This document shows positions 20,908-29,398 of a DNA stretch of 64,000 nt, piece after piece. Numbering within the stretch: the stretch's first letter is position 1; every line of letters begins with the position of its first letter. The notes under the pieces are model-generated. The model saw only the letters and a program-made list of their open reading frames with translations, had not been told where the DNA came from and did not search any database. The DNA comes from Rhodobacterales bacterium RIFCSPHIGHO2_02_FULL_62_130 (GTDB taxonomy: Bacteria; Pseudomonadota; Alphaproteobacteria; Rhodobacterales; Rhodobacteraceae), in contig MHZT01000036.1 in assembly GCA_001828855.1 (NCBI GenBank), positions 62,001 to 126,000 on the forward strand. Direction: 5' to 3'. Made by a program: the position numbers and the translations under genes.

Positions 20908-21522
20908 ATGGTCAAGGGTCTTGCGGGTTTGGCGGCAGCCGTGCTGGCGGGTTTGCTGGGTGGCACTGCCTATATGATATGGTCTGCACGGGCCGCGGAC
21001 CCCTATGCCGACTGCCGCGGTGGCGCGGTCGGTGGCGGCGATATTGGCGGGGCTTTCACCTTGGTGGATGAAACCGGCAAGACCGTGACTGACAAGGATG
21101 TGATCACCAAGCCCTCGCTGGTCTATTTCGGCTATACGTTCTGCCCCGATGTTTGCCCGTTGGACAATGCACGCAATGCGGATGCGGTTGATATACTTGA
21201 AGAAAAGGGCTTTGAGGTGACACCGGTTTTCATCTCGGTCGACCCCGAGCGGGACACGCCCGAGGTGGTTCGGGACTTCACCGACAACCTGCATCCGCGC
21301 ATGATCGGCCTGACTGGCAGCGCCGAGCAGGTCAAGGCGGCGTCTCTGGCTTATAAGACCTATTTCAAAAAGCAGGACAGCGGCGACGAGTTTTACCTGA
21401 TGGACCACTCGACCTTTACCTATCTGGTCCTGCCCGAAAAAGGCTTTGTCGATTTCTTCCAACGGGATGACACCGCCGAACAGATGGCCGAGCGCGTTGG
21501 CTGCTTTCTGGACAAGGGCTGA
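20908..21522 (+). CDS. senC: SCO1/SenC (PrrC) copper-binding thioredoxin-fold protein
   Basis: 204 residues from ATG 20908, which has AGAGGG six bases upstream; ATG 20881 is an in-frame alternative with no good ribosome-binding site. One N-terminal helix anchors the protein in the inner membrane facing the periplasm. The copper/redox motif CxxxC is in 'YTFCPDVCPLDNAR' and the third ligand is the histidine in 'MDHSTFTYLV'. It helps assemble the CuA centre of cytochrome oxidase and feeds the Reg signal in Rhodobacter. It is the first gene of senC-regA-hvrA. Confidence 0.95.
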   Translation: MVKGLAGLAAAVLAGLLGGTAYMIWSARAADPYADCRGGAVGGGDIGGAFTLVDETGKTVTDKDVITKPSLVYFGYTFCPDVCPLDNARNADAVDILEEKGFEVTPVFISVDPERDTPEVVRDFTDNLHPRMIGLTGSAEQVKAASLAYKTYFKKQDSGDEFYLMDHSTFTYLVLPEKGFVDFFQRDDTAEQMAERVGCFLDKG

Positions 21523-21594
21523 TCGCGGCAAATTTGACCTTGGCGGCACAGTGGCCTAAGTCTGGGTGATACGAATAGCAAGGCAGGTGACGGG

Positions 21595-22149
21595 ATGGCG
21601 GAAGATCTTGGCGCGGAATTGGGGCCGGACCGGAGCTTGCTTTTGGTCGATGACGACGAGCCGTTTGTAAAACGGCTTGCCAAGGCGATGGAAAAGCGCG
21701 GCTTCATTCCCGAAACCGCCGGCAGTGTTGCTGCGGGCCGTGCCATCGCCCAAACCCGCCCGCCGGCCTATGCCGTGATCGACCTGCGGCTGGAAGATGG
21801 CAATGGTCTGGACGTGGTGGAAACCCTGCGTGAACGCCGGCCCGATTGCCGCATCGTGGTTCTGACTGGATATGGCGCGATTGCCACCGCTGTGGCGGCA
21901 GTAAAAATCGGTGCGACCGATTATCTGTCAAAGCCCGCCGATGCCAATGACGTGACCGCCGCCCTGCTGCAAAAGGGCGAGACCATGCCCCTGCCGCCGG
22001 AAAACCCGATGTCGGCAGACCGCGTGCGCTGGGAGCATATTCAACGCGTCTATGAAATGTGCGACCGCAATGTTTCCGAAACCGCGCGCCGCCTTTCAAT
22101 GCATCGGCGGACGCTTCAGCGAATTTTGGCAAAGCGGTCCCCGAAATAA
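21595..22149 (+). CDS. regA: Response regulator RegA (PrrA)
   Basis: 184 residues, the exact length of Rhodobacter RegA. The receiver domain has the acidic pocket 'LLLVDDDEPF' and the phosphorylated aspartate at residue 63 ('VIDLRLEDG'). The conserved 'LTGYGAIATAVAAVKIGATD' carries the switch threonine and lysine region. A proline-rich linker leads to a Fis-type helix-turn-helix ('NVSETARRLSMHRRTLQRIL'). RegA activates and represses many energy-metabolism operons. Confidence 0.97.
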   Translation: MAEDLGAELGPDRSLLLVDDDEPFVKRLAKAMEKRGFIPETAGSVAAGRAIAQTRPPAYAVIDLRLEDGNGLDVVETLRERRPDCRIVVLTGYGAIATAVAAVKIGATDYLSKPADANDVTAALLQKGETMPLPPENPMSADRVRWEHIQRVYEMCDRNVSETARRLSMHRRTLQRILAKRSPK

Positions 22150-22206
22150 TTGCACGGATGCTGTATTGGCGCTAAACAGCGACATCATTCCTGAAAGGAT
22201 GTGGCT

Positions 22207-22521
22207 ATGTCGATTGATCTGAACAATCTGTCTCTTAAAGAGTTGAAGGACCTGCAGGCCCAAGTTGCAAAGGCAGTCTCTTCGTTTGAAGATCGCAAAA
22301 AGAAGCATGCCTTGGCAGAATTGGAAGAGAAAGCCCGCGAATTGGGATTTTCGCTGGCCGAACTGACCGGCGCGGCTGTGACACGCAAACGCGCCCCGGC
22401 CAGCGCGAAATACGCAAATCCGGCTGATGCGTCCGACACATGGTCGGGCCGAGGCCGCAAGCCGCGCTGGTTTGATGCAGCCCTGAAGTCGGGAAAGCGC
22501 CCGGAAGATATGGCGATCTGA
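22207..22521 (+). CDS. hvrA: HvrA/Spb, H-NS-like DNA-binding regulator
   Basis: 104 residues. The N-terminal half is a charged helix for oligomerisation ('LKELKDLQAQVAKAVSSFED'), and the C-terminal half has the H-NS DNA-binding core 'WSGRGRKPRWFDAAL'. In Rhodobacter this protein (HvrA, or Spb) tunes puf/puc photosynthesis genes to light and silences nitrogen fixation. ATG 22207 is preferred over GTG 22201 because AAAGGAT lies eight bases before it. It follows regA directly and is closed by a strong terminator. Confidence 0.92.
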   Translation: MSIDLNNLSLKELKDLQAQVAKAVSSFEDRKKKHALAELEEKARELGFSLAELTGAAVTRKRAPASAKYANPADASDTWSGRGRKPRWFDAALKSGKRPEDMAI

Positions 22522-22535
22522 TCAGATCGCCACTT

Positions 22536-22566
22536 ATAAGGCCGCCGGATATTTCGGCGGCCTTAT
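22536..22566. terminator. Bidirectional terminator between hvrA and the HD gene
   Basis: The 12-base arms ATAAGGCCGCCG and CGGCGGCCTTAT are perfect with a seven-base loop. It sits between two convergent genes, and A/T flanks allow use in both directions. Confidence 0.85.
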
Positions 22567-22574
22567 ACTGTATA

Positions 22575-23165
22575 CTATCCCATAAGTGCCATCAGGCCCG
22601 TATGTCGCGCCACAAACTCGGCGCGCACCACGGCAGGAGCGCGCAGCCGGATTTCCAGACAGCGCAGCATTTCGGTTTTCGGGCGTCCAAACAGCTTGTC
22701 TGCCTCGGCTTCGGTAAAGCCCGCAATCTGCACCGCCTCAAGCCAGGCTGAAATCCTGTCCGCGTCCTTGATTGCTTTTTTCACCGCAACAGGCAGGACC
22801 GCAGGCAGGCCAAAGCGCAGATGCACTGCCGCCGTCAACCGCGCATCCAACTCACCATAGCTTGGCCCGATGGCCGATTTCACCGGACTGATCATATCGC
22901 CGATCACATATTCCGGCGCGTCATGCAGCAAGGCCGCCAGCCGCCATTTTACCGGCTGCACGGCCACCCGCGCAAAAATCTCTTCGACCAATAGCGAATG
23001 TTCGGCCACCGAATAGGGCCAGTCCCCGCGCGTCTGCCCGTTCCAGCGCGCCACAAAGGCCAGCCCGTGGGCAATGTCTTCGATCTCGATATCCATCGGG
23101 GTGGGGTCCAGCAGGTCAAGCCTGCGCCCCGACAGCATCCTTTGCCAAGCGCGTGGTTGTTTCAT
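22575..23165 (-). CDS. HD-domain hydrolase (YfbR-like)
   Basis: 196 residues. The phosphohydrolase HD motifs are visible: 'YSVAEHSLLV' (first histidine), 'ALLHDAPEYV' (HD pair) and 'AIKDADRISAW' (last aspartate). This pattern fits metal-dependent deoxynucleoside 5'-monophosphatases of the YfbR type and other small HD hydrolases. The much longer frame that continues upstream is only the shadow of ahcY. The start 'MKQPRAW' at 23165 fits the family. It diverges from ahcY. Confidence 0.85.
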   Translation of the reverse strand: MKQPRAWQRMLSGRRLDLLDPTPMDIEIEDIAHGLAFVARWNGQTRGDWPYSVAEHSLLVEEIFARVAVQPVKWRLAALLHDAPEYVIGDMISPVKSAIGPSYGELDARLTAAVHLRFGLPAVLPVAVKKAIKDADRISAWLEAVQIAGFTEAEADKLFGRPKTEMLRCLEIRLRAPAVVRAEFVARHTGLMALMG

Positions 23166-23208
23166 CGGCCCCCCATTGCCGCCAAAGCCTAGCCAAGCCG
23201 GGCAGCCA

Positions 23209-23237
23209 TTGTCGAGAGGGCTTGCAAATGCTATCTG
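23209..23237 (+). promoter_or_regulatory. Sigma-70-type promoter of ahcY
   Basis: TTGTCG and TATCTG are separated by exactly 17 bases, about 34 bases before the ahcY start. No riboswitch-like fold was recognised in the leader. Confidence 0.55.
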
Positions 23238-23270
23238 CCCCGCAACCAAAGGTCCAAGGAGTGCGCCAAG

Positions 23271-24671
23271 ATGGCTGCCGATTACATCGTTAAAGATATT
23301 GCTCTGGCTGATTTCGGCCGCAAAGAGTTGACCATCGCCGAAACCGAAATGCCGGGTCTGATGTCGCTGCGCGAAGAGTTTGGCGCGTCCAAGCCGCTTG
23401 CCGGTGCGCGGATTGCGGGCAGCCTGCATATGACGATCCAGACCGCCGCCCTGATCGAAACGCTGACCGCGCTGGGGGCCGATGTGCGTTGGGCCTCGTG
23501 CAACATCTTCTCGACCCAAGACCACGCCGCCGCCGCGATTGCGGCCGCTGGCACGCCGGTTTTCGCCATCAAAGGCGAGACGCTGGAAGACTACTGGGAA
23601 TACACCGACAAGATTTTCCAGTTCGGTGGGCCGGAAGGCACCTGCAACATGATCCTTGATGATGGCGGCGATGCCACGCTGTATATCCTGCTGGGCGCGC
23701 GCGTTGAAGCCGGTGAGACCGATCTGATTGCGGTTCCGACCAGCGATGAGGAAGTTTGCCTGTTCAACCAGATCAAGAAACGTCTTGCCGCCACGCCGGG
23801 TTGGTTCGCCAAACAGCGCGCTGCGATCAAGGGCGTGTCGGAAGAAACCACCACCGGCGTGCATCGTCTGTACGAACTGCACAAGAAGGGCGAACTGCCC
23901 TTCCCCGCGATCAACGTGAACGATTCTGTCACCAAGTCGAAGTTTGACAACAAATACGGCTGCAAGGAGTCGCTGGTTGACGGCATCCGCCGCGCCACCG
24001 ACACCATGATGGCTGGCAAGGTTGCTGTGGTTTGCGGCTATGGCGACGTCGGCAAAGGCTCGGCTGCCTCTCTGCGCGGCGCAGGCGCCCGTGTGAAGGT
24101 GACGGAAGTTGACCCGATCTGCGCGCTTCAGGCAGCAATGGATGGTTTCGAAGTGACCCTGCTGGAAGATGAAGTGGCCACCGCCGATATCTTCATCACC
24201 ACCACCGGCAACAAGGACGTGATCCGCATCGAGCATATCCGCGAGATGAAGGACATGGCCATCGTCGGCAACATCGGCCACTTCGACAACGAAATTCAGG
24301 TCGCCGCCCTGCGGAACCACAAGTGGACCAACATCAAGGAACAGGTGGACATGATCGAGATGCCCTCGGGCAGCCGCATCATCCTGCTGTCCGAAGGTCG
24401 CCTGTTGAACCTTGGCAATGCCACGGGCCATCCTTCGTTCGTGATGTCGGCGTCTTTCACCAACCAAGTGCTGGCGCAGATCGAACTGTGGACCAAGGGC
24501 AACGAATACCAGCCCGGTGTCTACATTCTGCCCAAGGCTCTGGACGAAAAGGTGGCCCGCCTGCACCTTAAAAAGATCGGCGTGAAACTGACCGAGTTGC
24601 GCCGCGATCAGGCTGATTACATCGGCGTCAAGGTCGAAGGCCCGTTCAAATCGGACCACTACCGTTATTGA
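23271..24671 (+). CDS. ahcY: S-adenosylhomocysteinase
   Basis: 466 residues. It hydrolyses S-adenosylhomocysteine to homocysteine and adenosine, relieving product inhibition of methyltransferases. The length of about 465 reflects the extra 40-residue segment common in alphaproteobacterial enzymes. NAD binding is shown by '[12 protein letters not shown]', and the conserved '[13 protein letters not shown]' and '[14 protein letters not shown]' are present. The C-terminus '[10 protein letters not shown]' is the canonical tail. AAGGAG precedes the start. Its place just after the reg locus is conserved in Rhodobacter. Confidence 0.98.
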   Translation: MAADYIVKDIALADFGRKELTIAETEMPGLMSLREEFGASKPLAGARIAGSLHMTIQTAALIETLTALGADVRWASCNIFSTQDHAAAAIAAAGTPVFAIKGETLEDYWEYTDKIFQFGGPEGTCNMILDDGGDATLYILLGARVEAGETDLIAVPTSDEEVCLFNQIKKRLAATPGWFAKQRAAIKGVSEETTTGVHRLYELHKKGELPFPAINVNDSVTKSKFDNKYGCKESLVDGIRRATDTMMAGKVAVVCGYGDVGKGSAASLRGAGARVKVTEVDPICALQAAMDGFEVTLLEDEVATADIFITTTGNKDVIRIEHIREMKDMAIVGNIGHFDNEIQVAALRNHKWTNIKEQVDMIEMPSGSRIILLSEGRLLNLGNATGHPSFVMSASFTNQVLAQIELWTKGNEYQPGVYILPKALDEKVARLHLKKIGVKLTELRRDQADYIGVKVEGPFKSDHYRY

Positions 24672-24689
24672 TCTGCCCGAACTGACGCG

Positions 24690-24716
24690 AAAGGCCCGGC
24701 TTTGTCCGGGCCTTTT
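24690..24716 (+). terminator. Intrinsic terminator of ahcY
   Basis: AAAGGCCCGG and CCGGGCCTTT form a perfect ten-base stem with a short loop, followed by TTGCTTT. Confidence 0.9.
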
Positions 24717-24834
24717 GCTTTGCCTCACCCCCCTACAAATCCCTTGTGCGATCTTACCCCTGATCTAAGCTGCCGCTGCATCTTGCCACCGCTGGCAAGG
24801 CAAGGCGACAAGCATCAACAAAGGGCGTTTCACC

Positions 24835-25176
24835 ATGAGCAAGCGTGACGATCTGATTGCGAAATATGCCGAAGACCTGAAGACCAAATGCAAGGTAAAT
24901 CCGGATCTGGACCTGCTGACCAAAGTGACCATCGGCTGCGGTCCGGCCATCTACAGCGCCGATAGCGAGACCGTCGCGGCATCGGACGCGGCCGAGTTGG
25001 AAACGCTGAAGAAGAACTTCCTGATCAAGAAACTGGGTCTTGCCGACACACCTGCCCTGTCCGCAGCAATCAACGCCGCCATCGACACCTATGGCCGGTC
25101 GGAACGCAACAAATACCGCGCCGTGGTCTACTATCTGCTGGTCAAGCACTTTGGCAAGGAAAGCGTCTACAGCTAG
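24835..25176 (+). CDS. DUF2853 family protein
   Basis: 113 residues, all helical in appearance and rich in Lys, Asp and Ala. The N-terminus 'MSKRDDLIAKYAEDLKTK' and C-terminal 'RAVVYYLLVKHFGKE' match DUF2853, a small family without known function. There is no signal or membrane segment. It has its own space, with a small 7-base-arm hairpin (CTTGCCA/TGGCAAG) in the upstream gap near 24782. Confidence 0.85.
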   Translation: MSKRDDLIAKYAEDLKTKCKVNPDLDLLTKVTIGCGPAIYSADSETVAASDAAELETLKKNFLIKKLGLADTPALSAAINAAIDTYGRSERNKYRAVVYYLLVKHFGKESVYS

Positions 25177-25224
25177 CTTTCGCAAACTGGCGGGCGTTTG
25201 AGTCAAGTTTTCCATGCTTGGCTT

Positions 25225-25253
25225 TTGCGCCTGTCCGAATTCTGGGCTAGGTT
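25225..25253 (+). promoter_or_regulatory. Candidate promoter of the structured RNA
   Basis: TTGCGC and TAGGTT are spaced by 17 bases. Transcription would start near 25260, just before the folded segment that follows. Confidence 0.4.
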
Positions 25254-25259
25254 GAAGTC

Positions 25260-25358
25260 ATAGGGCAGGAGCCCGGGACCTTTATCAGAACACGTGTGGT
25301 GCTAAGGGAGCACGTGGGGTGGATGGGAGGTCCCTCAGGGGTGTTGGGCCTCCCGTTT
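25260..25358 (+). ncRNA. Candidate structured small RNA
   Basis: A 187-base gap holds a compact fold. An outer stem pairs GGGACCT (25275-25281) with AGGTCCC (25328-25334). Inside it is a perfect hairpin GTGCT-AAGGG-AGCAC (25299-25313). A terminator-like stem pairs GGGAGG (25325-25330) with CCTCCC (25349-25354), followed by GTTT. The last stem and the outer stem share bases 25328-25330, so they exclude each other, as in a switch. The next plus-strand gene is more than 3 kb away, so an independent small RNA is more likely than a leader. I do not recognise the family; it does not resemble 4.5S, 6S or tmRNA. Confidence 0.4.
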
Positions 25359-25363
25359 CCACA

Positions 25364-25759
25364 TCAGAACAGGGCAAGGATCAGGCCCATGATGGTGCAG
25401 CCGATGATGACATTCGGGGCATCAATAAGGATCAGCGCCGTCTTCCGCATCGAAAACGCATAGTTCATCGCCAGCCACGGCGTAACGAAGAACGCGCCAA
25501 TCCCCGCACCCGCGATCACAGCTTTGCCGATGCTGTCGATATTGGCCATCTGGAAGATATGGCGCATCATGCCGGCCACCACGATCATGGCGATGATTCC
25601 GATCACAAAGGGCATCGGGCTGCCGTCGCCCTGCGGTTTGCCGTTGGCATCAACCGGGATGCCTGCAGCAGCGACCCACGGCTTGGACAGAGTGATATAC
25701 CAGACAGCACCGAAGGCAAACGCGCCCAAGGCGGCAGCGACAACATTCAGGAACTCCAT
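25364..25759 (-). CDS. DUF1761 family small membrane protein
   Basis: 131 residues with about four hydrophobic segments ('VVAAALGAFAFGAVWYITL', 'FVIGIIAMIVVAGMM', 'AVIAGAGIGAFFV', 'VIIGCTIMGLILALF'). The layout and the early 'GAVWYITLSKPW' match DUF1761 integral membrane proteins, whose function is unknown. I placed the start at 25759, with GGAGAG just upstream; ATG 25771 is possible. It stands alone, facing the small RNA candidate. Confidence 0.75.
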   Translation of the reverse strand: MEFLNVVAAALGAFAFGAVWYITLSKPWVAAAGIPVDANGKPQGDGSPMPFVIGIIAMIVVAGMMRHIFQMANIDSIGKAVIAGAGIGAFFVTPWLAMNYAFSMRKTALILIDAPNVIIGCTIMGLILALF

Positions 25760-25811
25760 AGGTCTCTCCATGTTTTGACCGATCATGCCGCAAAGGCATG
25801 TCTTGGCCAAA

Positions 25812-26225
25812 TCATTTTACACCACCCAGATCACAGATAATCTGCCACTCGGCCTCTGTTACTGGCTGCACCGAGAGACGTGCGCTTTTGACCAGCGCCA
25901 TCGCCTCCAGCCCCGGTTGCACCTTGCAAGTATCCAGCGTGACAGGGCGCAGCAAAGGCTGCACCGCACGCAGGCAAACGCAATCCCAGCGCGGATCGTC
26001 GGTCGTGCTGTCAGGGGCGGATTCGCGGATCACCTCGACGATGCCGACGATCTCTTTGCCGATGTTCGAATGGTAAAAGAACCCCAGATCGCCGACTTTC
26101 ATCGCCCGCATATTGTTGCGCGCCTGATAGTTCCGCACGCCATGCCATTCCTCACCCGCATCCCCACGGGAGACCTGATCGGCCCAGCTCCAGGTGTCAG
26201 GTTCGGATTTGAACAGCCAACGCAT
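25812..26225 (-). CDS. EVE-domain protein
   Basis: 137 residues. The N-terminus 'MRWLFKSEPDTWSWADQ' and 'GVRNYQARNNMRAMKVGD' followed by 'FFYHSNIGKEIVGIVEV' are the hallmark of the EVE domain, a PUA-like fold that binds modified bases in DNA or RNA. The stand-alone form is common in proteobacteria, often beside housekeeping genes, and its substrate is not established. The start overlaps the YciI stop by one base (TGATG). Confidence 0.93.
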   Translation of the reverse strand: MRWLFKSEPDTWSWADQVSRGDAGEEWHGVRNYQARNNMRAMKVGDLGFFYHSNIGKEIVGIVEVIRESAPDSTTDDPRWDCVCLRAVQPLLRPVTLDTCKVQPGLEAMALVKSARLSVQPVTEAEWQIICDLGGVK

Positions 26226-26494
26226 CAGCCGATGACCTTCTTCCATTCGCTGATGGTCACAGACTCGAACAGCCCCGCCTTGGCATAGGGATCGGCATCG
26301 GCCCAGGCCTGCGCTTGGGCCAGAGTCTCAACCGTCAGGACCACAAGGCTGCCGGTCATCTGTCCATCGGCCAGAAACGGCCCCGCCATTTCCACCACGC
26401 CCGAGGCTTCGATATGCGCCAGATGCGCGGCGCGGTTGTCCAGACGGGTTTGCAGATGGTCGGGTTTGTCTTTGCAGATCAGGGCGACGCGCAT
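26225..26494 (-). CDS. YciI-like protein
   Basis: 89 residues. It has the YciI pattern 'RVALICKDKPDHLQTRLDNR..HLAHIEASGVV..AGPF', with the conserved His and Asp of this small ferredoxin-like fold. Relatives include muconolactone-isomerase-like enzymes, but most have no known reaction. It lies four bases from gpsA and is coupled to the EVE gene, so gpsA-yciI-EVE read as one operon. Confidence 0.85.
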   Translation of the reverse strand: MRVALICKDKPDHLQTRLDNRAAHLAHIEASGVVEMAGPFLADGQMTGSLVVLTVETLAQAQAWADADPYAKAGLFESVTISEWKKVIG

Positions 26495-26497
26495 GGT

Positions 26498-27451
26498 TTA
26501 CTCCTGTTTCAAGGGACGCGACAGCAGGGCGGAAATCGCCTGCGGCAAGGTGATGGTCTGGTCGATCAGCGCGGCGATCATCGCCGTGATCGGCATGTCG
26601 ATTTCGAGCCTAAGTGCCATGTTAGAGACTGCTTTGGCCGTGGCCGCGCCCTCGACCGTCACGGTCGGATCAAAGCCCTGCCCCGCCCCGATGGCCTGCC
26701 CATAGCGGAAATTGCGCGACTGCGCCGAGGTGCAGGTCAGCACCAGATCGCCAAAGCCCGACAGCCCCGCCAGCGTCTCGGCCCGCGCGCCCAAGGCCAG
26801 CGCAAGCCGTGTCATCTCGGCATAGCCGCGCGTCATCAGGGCGGCACGGGCCGAATCCCCCAGCCCCGCGCCAATCACCACCCCCGCCGCAATGGCGATC
26901 ACATTCTTCAGCGCTCCGCCCAGTTCGGCGCCGATCACATCCGTGCTGCGATAAAGCCGCAGGCTGGGGGTAGACAGCAGATGTTGCAGCCCCTCGCCAT
27001 CCTGCGCGGCCAAGGTCAGGGCCGTTGGCAATCCCCGCGCGATGTCGGCGGCAAAGCTGGGTCCGGTCAGGATTGCAACCGACGCGTTCGGGCAGGCAGC
27101 GGCAATCAGCGCCGCCGGCCCCTGCAACGTCGCCAGATCAATACCCTTGCAGCAGGCAACCAAAGGCTGGCCATCCAGCGCCGCAGCATGGGTGGACAGG
27201 AACCCGCGCAAGGCCTGCATCGGCAGCGCCAGAAGCACGGCCTGCGAACCCGAAAAACCGTCACTAAACGCCGCAATAGAGACTGTTTTGGGAAGATCAA
27301 CGCCGGGCAACCGCGCCTCGTTCCGGCGGGTTTCCCGCATGGTGGCCACTTGCGCCGCATCCCGCGCACAAAGCGTCACCGCGCGGCCCTCACGGCCCAG
27401 TGCCACCGCCAAAGCCGTGCCAAAGGCCCCCGCACCGATCACGGTAATCAT
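26498..27451 (-). CDS. gpsA: Glycerol-3-phosphate dehydrogenase [NAD(P)+]
   Basis: 317 residues. It reduces dihydroxyacetone phosphate to glycerol-3-phosphate, the backbone of phospholipids. The nucleotide fold '[19 protein letters not shown]' opens the protein. The conserved 'LACCKGID', '[19 protein letters not shown]' and '[19 protein letters not shown]' follow. Two copies of a repeated 14-base motif lie inside its coding sequence. Its start overlaps tsaD by ATGA. Confidence 0.97.
   Translation of the reverse strand: MITVIGAGAFGTALAVALGREGRAVTLCARDAAQVATMRETRRNEARLPGVDLPKTVSIAAFSDGFSGSQAVLLALPMQALRGFLSTHAAALDGQPLVACCKGIDLATLQGPAALIAAACPNASVAILTGPSFAADIARGLPTALTLAAQDGEGLQHLLSTPSLRLYRSTDVIGAELGGALKNVIAIAAGVVIGAGLGDSARAALMTRGYAEMTRLALALGARAETLAGLSGFGDLVLTCTSAQSRNFRYGQAIGAGQGFDPTVTVEGAATAKAVSNMALRLEIDMPITAMIAALIDQTITLPQAISALLSRPLKQE
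26622..26635 (+). repeat. GAGACTG motif, copy A (in gpsA)
   Basis: TTAGAGACTGCTTT, read opposite to gpsA. It shares a 16-base identity (26616-26631) with copy C in tsaD. Confidence 0.7.
27276..27289 (+). repeat. GAGACTG motif, copy B (in gpsA)
   Basis: ATAGAGACTGTTTT, read opposite to gpsA. It shares AATAGAGACTGTTT with copy D in hemD. Confidence 0.7.
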
Positions 27452-28539
27452 GCTTTGGCCCCCTTTTTGCCCGATCCGATCATCGGTGCTGCGGTCGCGT
27501 CCAAGGGCCAGCGCGGGCGGGCCACAAGGTCCATCCCGTCGCGCGCACCCGAACGAAACCGCTCAATCCCCGCCCATGCGATCATCGCGGCATTGTCGGT
27601 GCAAAGCCGCAGCGGAGGGGCAAGAAACCGCACGCCTTCCTTGACACAAACAGTCTCTAACATGGCGCGAATGAGGGTATTTGCCGCCACCCCGCCCGCC
27701 ACAGCCAAGGCCGGTTGTGCCGGATCAAGTGCAGCATAGATCGTCAAGGCGCGGCGGGTCTTTTCAGCCAGAACCTCGGCCACCGCACGTTGAAACCCCG
27801 CACATAGATCGCGACGGTCCTGCACCGTCAGCCCGCCCTGTTCCGCAATCAACGCATCCCGCGCCCGCAGCAGCGCGGTTTTCAGCCCCGAAAACGACAT
27901 ATCGCAGCCCGGCCGATCCAGCAGCGGGCGCGGAAAGGCAAAGCGCCGCGCATCTCCCAACGCCGCTTCGGCCTGCACCGCTGGCCCACCCGGTTGCGGC
28001 AGGCCCAACAGCTTGGCGGTTTTGTCAAAGGCCTCGCCGGGGGCGTCGTCGATGGTGCCGCCCAACCGTTCAAAACGATCCGCACTATGGGCAATCAGAA
28101 ACTGGCAATGCCCGCCCGACACCAGCAGCATCAGAAAGGGAAAGGCCAGCCCATCGGTCAGCCGCGGGGTCAGCGCATGGCCCGCAAGATGGTTCACGCC
28201 AATCAGGGGCAGACCCGTCGCGCTGGCCAGCCCCTTGGCCAGCATCACACCCGACAGCACCCCACCAATCAGCCCCGGCCCCGCCGTTACCGCGATCCCG
28301 TCCAGATCAGACAGCCCAAGCCCAGCCTGCGCCAGCGCGGCCTCGACACAGAGATCCAGCCGCTCGGCATGGGCGCGGGCAGCGATTTCCGGCACCACCC
28401 CGCCATAGGCCGCATGCAGCGCGGTTTGGCCTTCGACCACCGAGGCCAGAATTTCGGCACGCCCGCCCACGGCGCGCACAACTGCCGCCGCCGTGTCGTC
28501 ACAACTGGATTCGATGCCAAGGAAGGTCAGGTCTGTCAT
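27448..28539 (-). CDS. tsaD: tRNA threonylcarbamoyltransferase TsaD
   Basis: 363 residues. TsaD transfers threonylcarbamoyl to A37 of ANN-decoding tRNAs, working with TsaB and TsaE. The ASKHA-fold metal site is shown by '[13 protein letters not shown]' (HxxxH type) and the phosphate loops by '[14 protein letters not shown]' and '[12 protein letters not shown]'. '[11 protein letters not shown]' is also diagnostic. The start at 28539 ('[15 protein letters not shown]') is clear; longer versions are artefacts. It diverges from hemD with a 46-base gap. Confidence 0.97.
   Translation of the reverse strand: MTDLTFLGIESSCDDTAAAVVRAVGGRAEILASVVEGQTALHAAYGGVVPEIAARAHAERLDLCVEAALAQAGLGLSDLDGIAVTAGPGLIGGVLSGVMLAKGLASATGLPLIGVNHLAGHALTPRLTDGLAFPFLMLLVSGGHCQFLIAHSADRFERLGGTIDDAPGEAFDKTAKLLGLPQPGGPAVQAEAALGDARRFAFPRPLLDRPGCDMSFSGLKTALLRARDALIAEQGGLTVQDRRDLCAGFQRAVAEVLAEKTRRALTIYAALDPAQPALAVAGGVAANTLIRAMLETVCVKEGVRFLAPPLRLCTDNAAMIAWAGIERFRSGARDGMDLVARPRWPLDATAAPMIGSGKKGAKA
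27647..27660 (-). repeat. GAGACTG motif, copy C (in tsaD)
   Basis: TTAGAGACTGTTTG on the minus strand, in the tsaD reading direction. It spells codons TTA GAG ACT GTT, which are unusual in this genome. Confidence 0.7.
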
Positions 28540-28585
28540 GGTCCGCCGTTGCCAGAGGGGGTCGCTCCGAGGTAACACCTGTGGC

Positions 28586-29329
28586 ATGGCCACACAATCC
28601 CGCGCCAAGACCCTGTTGCTGACCCGGCCCGCGCCGCAATCGGCCCGTTTCGCCAGCCTGCTGGCCCAAAGCTTCGGCCGCGATCTGCGGATCGTGATCG
28701 CGCCGCTTATGGCACCACGATTCCTGCACCCCACCCTGCCAGAACGCGCTTTTGCCGCGTTGATCCTGACCTCTGAAACCGGAGCCGAAGCCGCGCGGCG
28801 GATTTCCGCCGCTGGCCAGCCGCTGCCCATACGGGCGTTCTGCGTGGGCGATCAGACCGCAACGGCGGCAGCAGCGGCGGGGTTTGACCCGATCTCGGCC
28901 CAAGGCGATGCCGCCGCCTTGATTTACCTGATCCGGTCCCGTAACCAATCCGGCCCGCTGCTATATCTGCATGGCAAAGACATCCGGGGCGATGTGGCAG
29001 GCGCGTTGAATTCCGCTGGAATAGAGACTGTTTCGGCCCTTGTTTACGATCAAATCGCCACCCCCTTGACCGCCGAGGCCAAGGCGGCCCTGTCGCAGAA
29101 AGACCCCGTTCTGGTGCCGCTGTTCTCGCCCCGCAGCGCCCGCCTTTTCGCCGCCGAAGCAGGCAGCATCACCCCGCTGGCCCCGTTGTGGGTGGTCGCC
29201 CTCAGCCCTGCGGTTGCCCGCGAAGCGGCGGTTTTATCCCCCGAAAAACTGGAAATCGCGCAGCACCCCGATGCCGCCGCCCTGATTGTCGCATTGGATA
29301 AGCTGCTGCAATCAGGGCAAGGTTCTTGA
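28586..29329 (+). CDS. hemD: Uroporphyrinogen-III synthase
   Basis: 247 residues. HemD closes and rearranges hydroxymethylbilane into uroporphyrinogen III for haem, chlorophyll and B12. The family is poorly conserved; the call rests on '[17 protein letters not shown]' at the N-terminus, '[15 protein letters not shown]', '[15 protein letters not shown]', '[15 protein letters not shown]' and the C-terminal '[12 protein letters not shown]'. It lies before the mitofilin-like and hemY genes, an arrangement common in Rhodobacteraceae. It contains copy D of the repeated motif. Confidence 0.88.
   Translation: MATQSRAKTLLLTRPAPQSARFASLLAQSFGRDLRIVIAPLMAPRFLHPTLPERAFAALILTSETGAEAARRISAAGQPLPIRAFCVGDQTATAAAAAGFDPISAQGDAAALIYLIRSRNQSGPLLYLHGKDIRGDVAGALNSAGIETVSALVYDQIATPLTAEAKAALSQKDPVLVPLFSPRSARLFAAEAGSITPLAPLWVVALSPAVAREAAVLSPEKLEIAQHPDAAALIVALDKLLQSGQGS
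29021..29034 (+). repeat. GAGACTG motif, copy D (in hemD)
   Basis: ATAGAGACTGTTTC in the hemD reading direction, encoded through the rare codons ATA and ACT. Confidence 0.7.
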
Positions 29330-29398
29330 ACCCCAAGGGGGCGCGGTATTAGCTACAGGTCTCGGGAGCGCGCCCGAAGCAACAAGATGAGGTTTGCG

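Noticed and set aside
23166..23270. SAH or SAM riboswitch before ahcY
   Set aside because: The leader is short and I could not fit the conserved pairing of either class. A plain sigma-70-type promoter explains the gap.
22575..24728. A 717-codon minus-strand frame spanning ahcY
   Set aside because: Only the last 196 codons (the HD protein) are real. The upstream part is antisense to ahcY.
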